Source: Clostridiales bacterium (lineage in GTDB: Bacteria > Bacillota > Clostridia > Christensenellales > CAG-314). Taken from it: a stretch of DNA of 64,000 nucleotides. Of the stretch, positions 59,605-64,000 are shown one piece after another (the stretch's first letter is position 1; the number at the start of each line of letters is the position of its first letter). Below the pieces are notes generated by a model, which did no database searches, had not been told where the DNA came from, and saw only the letters and a program-made list of their open reading frames with translations. The position numbers and the translations under genes are program-made. The DNA lies in the NCBI GenBank assembly GCA_022508345.1, contig JAFLVK010000001.1, positions 418,371-482,370 on the forward strand, in the 5' to 3' direction.

Positions 59605-60210
59605 ATGAGAAAAAAGAGAGAGGATATAGTTGCAGAACAGTCGGTAACAGAACCAACTGAAGAAATAAACTGCGCAACTGCGGATGAACCAAGCAGAATA
59701 CGGGAATTTTTGCAAACCGTACTTAACAAAATGGGTCTCAACTGCACTGTTGAAGCGCAGGAAAACGATGACGCTGTAGCGCTGGTCATTTCAGGAGAGG
59801 ACGCGTCCGTTGCGATTGGCTACAGGGGAGAAACGCTGGATGCGTTGCAATATCTGTGCAGCCTGCAGTTGAACGGAAAAAACAGCAGCTTCAGGCGTGT
59901 AACGCTGGATGCTGAGGGCTACAGGGCAAAACGTGAAAAGACACTTGAGCGCCTGGCAATGAACCTGGAACAAAAGGTAAAGCGCACAGGACGTGAAGCT
60001 AAGCTTGAACCGATGAATCCGTACGAAAGGCGCGTTATTCACACCACTTTGCAAAACAGCAAATACGTTACCACGCAAAGTGAGGGACAGGGATCCAGCC
60101 GTCACGTTGTTATCAGCCCGATACAGCAAAACGACATTTTGAACAGCCCCAACGCTCCGCGCAAGACACTCAATTTTGTGTACCGTAGCGAGAAAAAAAG
60201 ACGTCGCTAA
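59605..60210 (+). CDS. jag: RNA-binding protein Jag/KhpB lacking the Jag-N domain
   Basis: 201 residues with a KH-like domain (about 50-120, ISGEDASVAIGYRGETLDALQYL) and an R3H domain (about 125-195, containing MNPYERRVIHTTL). The N-terminal Jag-N domain of about 50 residues found in most members is absent; instead there is a short acidic stretch. KhpB works with KhpA in RNA binding and cell-division control. It follows yidC by five bases. Confidence 0.92.
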   Translation: MRKKREDIVAEQSVTEPTEEINCATADEPSRIREFLQTVLNKMGLNCTVEAQENDDAVALVISGEDASVAIGYRGETLDALQYLCSLQLNGKNSSFRRVTLDAEGYRAKREKTLERLAMNLEQKVKRTGREAKLEPMNPYERRVIHTTLQNSKYVTTQSEGQGSSRHVVISPIQQNDILNSPNAPRKTLNFVYRSEKKRRR

Positions 60211-60240
60211 ACCTCGGTCCTTGCCGGACTGGCAAGTAGG
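60211..60240. repeat. GC-rich hairpin element (family 2), copy E
   Basis: ACCTCGGTCCTTGCCGGACTGGCAAGTAGGGG follows the jag stop directly. TTGCC and GGCAA form the stem. It is the most diverged of the family, but keeps the ACCTCG start and GTAGGGG end. Confidence 0.5.
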
Positions 60241-60263
60241 GGCATATACAATAATAGTTAATA

Positions 60264-60301
60264 ATAAAAAGCAAGTACCAAAAAAAGTACTTGCTTTTTC
60301 T
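60264..60301. terminator. Bidirectional terminator between jag and the lipoprotein gene
   Basis: AAAAAGCAAGTAC and GTACTTGCTTTTT pair over 13 bp with an 8-nt loop and A/T runs on both sides. Confidence 0.92.
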
Positions 60302-61001
60302 ATTCTGCGGCTATTCCGTCCGGCGCAGTAACCTCGGCGCTGTAACTAAGAGTGATATAAATTTTTTCGTAGTCTATGTCGCTCGAATCTTTCAAATGTT
60401 TGGTTTCGTAAGAAGCAGCAGTTAATTTACCGACGGAGAAAGAGAGCTTCCATACAGTATCTTTATTGTTGACAACTTCGGTTTTTTCGAACTTACCGTA
60501 TTTCAGATTGTAATCTGAGTAATTGAGGTTGTTCAAACTAAATTGGTCAAGATAAGACAACAGAACCTGCCGTAGTTGCTCCAAAGCCTCTTCGTTGCTG
60601 CCGTAGCTATTAGAGGTTACTTCCCACTCTGCCGCGAGTACACCTTGACCGTTTTTGACGTAGTTTTTAACCTCAAGGCCCACTACTTCAACGTAGTGAT
60701 TTTTGTAAGTGTGTTCTTTTACGTTGCCGAACAAATCGACAGTCTTGCAGTCTTGGGTGACGTACAACGCTCCATTTGTCTTGTCGTACGCTAACGTCCA
60801 GTTATCGTACATTTTATTTAGTCGCGCGTTCTTGGATTTTTCTCGATTGAAGCTAATTGTCAGTGAGTCACAGTTTTTGAGATAGTCCATTGCGTCGTTC
60901 CAATCTTGCTCGCTTTTGATACCACCGTGGCATGCGACTAACAGCAACGTAGACGAAACAATTAGTAGGGTTAATAACATTATTGTTGCAGTCCGTTTCA
61001 T
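60300..61001 (-). CDS. Predicted lipoprotein, function unknown
   Basis: 233 residues. A signal peptide with a lipobox (LLLVAC, cysteine near residue 24) indicates lipid anchoring on the outer membrane face. The mature part has alternating charged and aromatic residues, with TISFNREKSKNARLNKMYDNW, EALEQLRQVLLSYLDQFSLNNL and KLSFSVGKLTAASYETKHL, suggestive of a beta-sheet domain with two long helices. I do not recognise a family. Strong ribosome-binding site (AAAAGGAGG). It lies between jag and the rsmG-mnmG-mnmE operon, 53 bp after rsmG. Confidence 0.7.
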   Translation of the reverse strand: MKRTATIMLLTLLIVSSTLLLVACHGGIKSEQDWNDAMDYLKNCDSLTISFNREKSKNARLNKMYDNWTLAYDKTNGALYVTQDCKTVDLFGNVKEHTYKNHYVEVVGLEVKNYVKNGQGVLAAEWEVTSNSYGSNEEALEQLRQVLLSYLDQFSLNNLNYSDYNLKYGKFEKTEVVNNKDTVWKLSFSVGKLTAASYETKHLKDSSDIDYEKIYITLSYSAEVTAPDGIAAE

Positions 61002-61053
61002 ATTTGCCTCCTTTTAGATAAGTCTTAACATCTTTTGTCCTATTTATTACGCC

Positions 61054-61737
61054 TCACAATGGGCATTTTCTGGGCTGGTTTTGTCCGCGAGGGAATTTCC
61101 TTGGAGTGGGTTTTATTTTTCTGTATACAAGTATTGCGCGCTTGCTACCGTCGGGCAGGGTGAAATCGTGATGTGTTTCGAACTGCAAGCCAAGCAGCTT
61201 AGCCGCGTGCTTAGCACCGTCAATTTCCGACAAGTCCGTCTTGTAAGCGACAAAAACTCCACCCGGTTTTACAATTTGCGCAGTGTATTCCAACAATATA
61301 TTTAACGGTGCCACAGCGCGTGCCGTTGCAACGTCGAATTGCTCTGAGTGCCCCCTTGAAAAGTCCTCGGCGCGCTCATGAAAAAAGCTTGCCTCAATGC
61401 CCAGTTCCTTGCACAATGCTTGTGTGAAATTTATGCGCTTGTTCAAGCTGTCCACAAGGGTTACTGTGATATCTTCGCGAGCAATTTTTAGCGGAATGGC
61501 GGGGAAACCTGCGCCACTGCCAATGTCGCAAACGCTTGCATTTTGCGGTATTGCTACGCTGCCTAGTATGCTATCTACGAAGTGCTTTTGCCACACTTCA
61601 TTGACATCGGTAATAGCGGTCAGGTTATATTTTTCATTTTCCTGTAGCAAAAAGCGGCAGTAAAAGTCAAGCCTTTGCTGCATTGTTTCATCAAGCGAAA
61701 TATTAACCTGTTGCTGAAGAAAATCTAACATTGTCAC
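61054..61737 (-). CDS. rsmG: 16S rRNA (guanine527-N7)-methyltransferase RsmG
   Basis: 227 residues. The SAM-binding Rossmann motif is VCDIGSGAGFPAIPLKIA, followed by TLVDSLNKRINFTQALCKELG, RAVAPLNILLEYTAQIVKPGG and VAYKTDLSEI. It makes m7G527 in 16S rRNA. The reading frame begins at a GTG that overlaps the mnmG stop (GTGA); an ATG six bases later is also possible. The C-terminus carries a basic Pro/Arg/Lys tail not seen in all members. Confidence 0.95.
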   Translation of the reverse strand: MTMLDFLQQQVNISLDETMQQRLDFYCRFLLQENEKYNLTAITDVNEVWQKHFVDSILGSVAIPQNASVCDIGSGAGFPAIPLKIAREDITVTLVDSLNKRINFTQALCKELGIEASFFHERAEDFSRGHSEQFDVATARAVAPLNILLEYTAQIVKPGGVFVAYKTDLSEIDGAKHAAKLLGLQFETHHDFTLPDGSKRAILVYRKIKPTPRKFPRGQNQPRKCPL

Positions 61738-63584
61738 TTTTTCATTTGCGCTAGATATACAATCAAAATTTGTATATCCGCTGGCGATACGCCAAGTATT
61801 CTGCCTGCCTGTCCAAGATTAGCAGGGCGAATTTTGTGTAGCTTTTGCCGTGCTTCAAGGCGCAATCCGTCGATACTCAGGTAATCGATATCGGCAGGTA
61901 ACGGCTTGTTTTCCAGCTTGTTGGCTTGCGCTATCGCTTCCTTTTCCTTTTCGATATATCCGCGGTATTTGCTTTCAATTTCAATTTGGTACAGCGCGTC
62001 GTCGTCAATATCCGCAAAGAAACCCAGCGCCTGGATATCTTTAGTGGAAATATTTGTACGGCGTAGCATTTCGTCTACCGTCAGCCCCGCGCCGGTAACA
62101 GGCTCGTTTTTACTTTCAAATAGCGGCCCGTACACTTTGGGCGAAACAACGGTGTTAAGCTGCTTTTGTGCGCTTTCAATCTGCTGCTTTTTGCGTAAGA
62201 ATTTAGAGTAACGCTGGTCATTTACCAAGCCAATTTCCCGCCCCAAGTCCGTTAGTCGCATGTCCGCGTTGTCCTGACGGAGAATAAGTCGGTGTTCGGC
62301 ACGGCTTGTCATCATGCGGTAGGGTTCGACATTTTCCTTGGTTGTTATGTCGTCAATCAATACGCCAATGTAGCTGTTGTCGCGACGTAACGTGAAGTGC
62401 GGCTTGCCGTGTACGTAACGCTCAGCGTTGATACCTGCCACAATTCCCTGTCCTGCCGCCTCCTCGTATCCGCTTGTTCCGTTTATCTGCCCTGCAAAAA
62501 ACATGCCCGGCAGGTGCTTTGCCATGAGGGTTGCGTCAAGCTGCGTTGCATCAATACAATCGTATTCTATTGCGTAGGCGTCGCGCATGATTTCAACATT
62601 TTCAAGCCCCTCAATGCTGCGGTAAATTTGCTCCTGTACGCTTGCCGGCATGGAAGACGAAGCCCCCTGGACGTAGTATTCGCATGTGTCCTCCGACTCA
62701 GGCTCCAAAAATATCTGGTGGCGTTCCTTATCTGCAAAACGCACCACTTTGTCCTCAATACTGGGACAGTAACGCGGTCCAACGCCGTTTATTGCACCGT
62801 TATATATGGGCGCAAGGTGTTTGTTTTCCAAAATTATTCGCTTGGTTTCCGCTGTTGAATAGGTTAGGTAACAGCTACGCTTTGTTGCAGGGATACTGTC
62901 GGTGAGGTATGAGAAAGGACGTACATCCTCTTCGCCGCATTGTTCCACTGTTTTGCGCAGATTGAGCGACGTCAAGCGCACCCTTGCAGGCGTACCCGTC
63001 TTGAAGCGCTTTACCGTAAAGCCCAACTCAACCAAGCTTTGCGACAGGTACCGCGCGTTGGCAAATCCGTTCGGACCGCTTTCTCTAACGCACTGACCCA
63101 CCAATGTTTTGGAATTGAGATACACCCCACAGCACACAACTACGGCTTTGCAAACGTATGCCAAGTCTACTGCTGTTTTGACAATAAAGTTGCCGTCTTG
63201 GGTATGCTGGATGCTTACCGCTTCGCCCTGACGGAGATATAGGTTGGGCGTGCTTTCCAGCGTTTGCTTCATGTGAACGTGGTAGGAGTTTTTGTCTACC
63301 TGAGCGCGCGGAGAGTACACAGCAGGGCCCTTTCCGCGATTGAGCATGCGCATTTGCAGTAGGCTTTTGTCGGCATTTATCGCCATTTCTCCACCCAGGG
63401 CGTCAATTTCTTTCACAATCTGCCCTTTAGCTGTGCCACCGATACTGGGATTGCACGCCAAAAAACCAACCGTGTCAAGGTTGGTGGCAAGTACCATTGT
63501 TTTGCACCCTAGCCTTGCGGAAGCTAACGCAGCTTCGCACCCTGCATGTCCGGCGCCTATTACTATAACGTCGTATTCTTTCAT
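61734..63584 (-). CDS. mnmG: tRNA uridine-5-carboxymethylaminomethyl(34) synthesis enzyme MnmG
   Basis: A 616-residue FAD/NADH enzyme that, with MnmE, modifies the wobble uridine of some tRNAs. It starts at MKEYDVIVIGAGHAGCEAALASARLG (FAD-binding fold); the ATG shares one base with the mnmE TAA stop. Other motifs are GGTAKGQIVKEIDALGGEM, CGVYLNSKTLVGQ, EYDCIDATQLDATLMAKHLPGMFFAGQINGTSGYEEAAGQG and the C-terminal RPANLGQAGRILGVSPADI. Confidence 0.97.
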   Translation of the reverse strand: MKEYDVIVIGAGHAGCEAALASARLGCKTMVLATNLDTVGFLACNPSIGGTAKGQIVKEIDALGGEMAINADKSLLQMRMLNRGKGPAVYSPRAQVDKNSYHVHMKQTLESTPNLYLRQGEAVSIQHTQDGNFIVKTAVDLAYVCKAVVVCCGVYLNSKTLVGQCVRESGPNGFANARYLSQSLVELGFTVKRFKTGTPARVRLTSLNLRKTVEQCGEEDVRPFSYLTDSIPATKRSCYLTYSTAETKRIILENKHLAPIYNGAINGVGPRYCPSIEDKVVRFADKERHQIFLEPESEDTCEYYVQGASSSMPASVQEQIYRSIEGLENVEIMRDAYAIEYDCIDATQLDATLMAKHLPGMFFAGQINGTSGYEEAAGQGIVAGINAERYVHGKPHFTLRRDNSYIGVLIDDITTKENVEPYRMMTSRAEHRLILRQDNADMRLTDLGREIGLVNDQRYSKFLRKKQQIESAQKQLNTVVSPKVYGPLFESKNEPVTGAGLTVDEMLRRTNISTKDIQALGFFADIDDDALYQIEIESKYRGYIEKEKEAIAQANKLENKPLPADIDYLSIDGLRLEARQKLHKIRPANLGQAGRILGVSPADIQILIVYLAQMKK

Positions 63585-64000
63585 TATTTTCCTAAGCAAA
63601 ATTTGCTGTATATTCTATTTATAATGTCCTCTTGCGCACTTGTTCCGGTAATTTGCCCCAGCGTTTCCCACGCCTGACGGATACTGCCTGCAACCACGTC
63701 TAGCGTAGCAGTTTTACAGTCGGAAATTGCCTGACTTACCTGCTGCTTTGCCAGCTTCAGGCAGGACAGGTGTCTTTCGTTTGTTATTAGCAAGTCGGAA
63801 TTTTCAATATCCCCTGCGGAAAACATCTCGTACAGACATTCCTTTATTACGTCAACATTGCCGCTTTTTGCCGATACAACCAGGCTGTCCACACAACAGG
63901 GTTGATTTTTGAACAAATCGCATTTGTTGTATATCCTCACCTGAGGACGGATTGTTGAGTACACCGAGCGGTCGGTTGGGTCGTCCGTTACGTGCAACAC
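63584..64000 (-). CDS. mnmE: tRNA modification GTPase MnmE, C-terminal part
   Basis: The last 138 residues; the gene continues beyond the right edge. IYNKCDLF corresponds to the G4 motif (NKxD) of the GTPase, after which the helical domain runs to the invariant C-terminal CxGK (here FCLGK). The conserved VVAGSIRQAWETLGQITG stretch, including the catalytic Glu-x-x-Gly context, is present. It precedes mnmG and rsmG in one operon. Confidence 0.95.
   Translation of the reverse strand: MLHVTDDPTDRSVYSTIRPQVRIYNKCDLFKNQPCCVDSLVVSAKSGNVDVIKECLYEMFSAGDIENSDLLITNERHLSCLKLAKQQVSQAISDCKTATLDVVAGSIRQAWETLGQITGTSAQEDIINRIYSKFCLGK

Noticed and set aside
1..64000. Prophage, insertion sequence or CRISPR-Cas locus
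   Set aside because: No integrase, transposase, phage structural gene, cas gene or spaced direct repeats were found on either strand.

Overview
The window looks like a chromosomal segment of an endospore-forming, Gram-positive Clostridia-type (Bacillota) bacterium, probably an uncultured gut lineage. Three observations support this. There is a complete gerA-gerB-gerC germinant-receptor operon. There are no outer-membrane genes, and there are Gram-positive housekeeping genes (PadR/DUF1700/DUF4097 module, DegV, GerABC, DUF951, WalJ). There are also two proteins with BspA-type leucine-rich repeats, which are common in gut Clostridia. The segment spans the replication-origin neighbourhood: dnaA, dnaN, rpmH, rnpA, yidD, yidC, jag, rsmG, mnmG and mnmE all lie in the last 14 kb.

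Layout. 0-5 kb: the end of a DegV gene, an autoregulated padR-DUF1700-DUF4097 operon, a YbjN-like gene, a 48-residue Cys-rich protein, murC and rpmE. 5-12.5 kb: three ABC systems (a NatAB-like exporter, a divergent BcrA-like exporter, and a 1053-residue ATPase-FtsX fusion). 12.6-17 kb: an ECF S component, phosphoglucomutase, M18 aminopeptidase and an ATP-grasp ligase. 17-21 kb: gerABC. 21-24 kb: a membrane protein with a zinc ribbon and extracytoplasmic LRRs. 24-31.6 kb: a mostly leftward run of lepB, DUF951, a degenerate alpha/beta hydrolase, rlmH, CPBP protease, walJ, a GPH sugar symporter and ychF. 31.7-38.3 kb: uppP, then a single 1896-codon gene encoding TIR + NACHT ATPase + about 40 leucine-rich repeats. 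38.4-42 kb: a radC-gltX-gtrA-degV operon. 42-50 kb: pepV, a DUF2262 protein, mscL, a rhodanese-TtcA fusion, a QueD-like protein, tRNA-Pro(CGG), and an epimerase-EFR1 ferredoxin pair. 50-64 kb: the origin region.

Most interesting gene. The TIR-NACHT-LRR protein (32590-38280) has the domain order of an animal/plant-style NLR immune receptor in one bacterial polypeptide. It keeps a candidate TIR catalytic glutamate, Walker A and B motifs and a sensor arginine. It has no signal peptide, so it should be cytosolic. It stands alone between housekeeping genes under its own promoter. An abortive-infection/anti-phage role is inferred, not shown.

Other structure not explained by genes. (1) A palindromic element of about 70-125 bp occurs three times (plus one half copy). 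Each copy sits exactly at the 3' end of a leftward gene, overlapping or abutting the stop codon, and its stem shows compensatory changes. (2) A second family of short GC-rich hairpins is scattered between genes. (3) A 29-bp exact duplication of the tRNA-Pro 5' part lies upstream of the tRNA. (4) dnaA appears to be transcribed from a promoter placed so close to its ATG that the mRNA would be nearly leaderless. (5) The origin neighbourhood is rearranged: dnaA and dnaN are separated by three unrelated genes, deoD sits between dnaN and rpmH, and mnmE-mnmG-rsmG converges on rpmH-jag instead of following it. I saw no prophage, transposase gene or CRISPR array.
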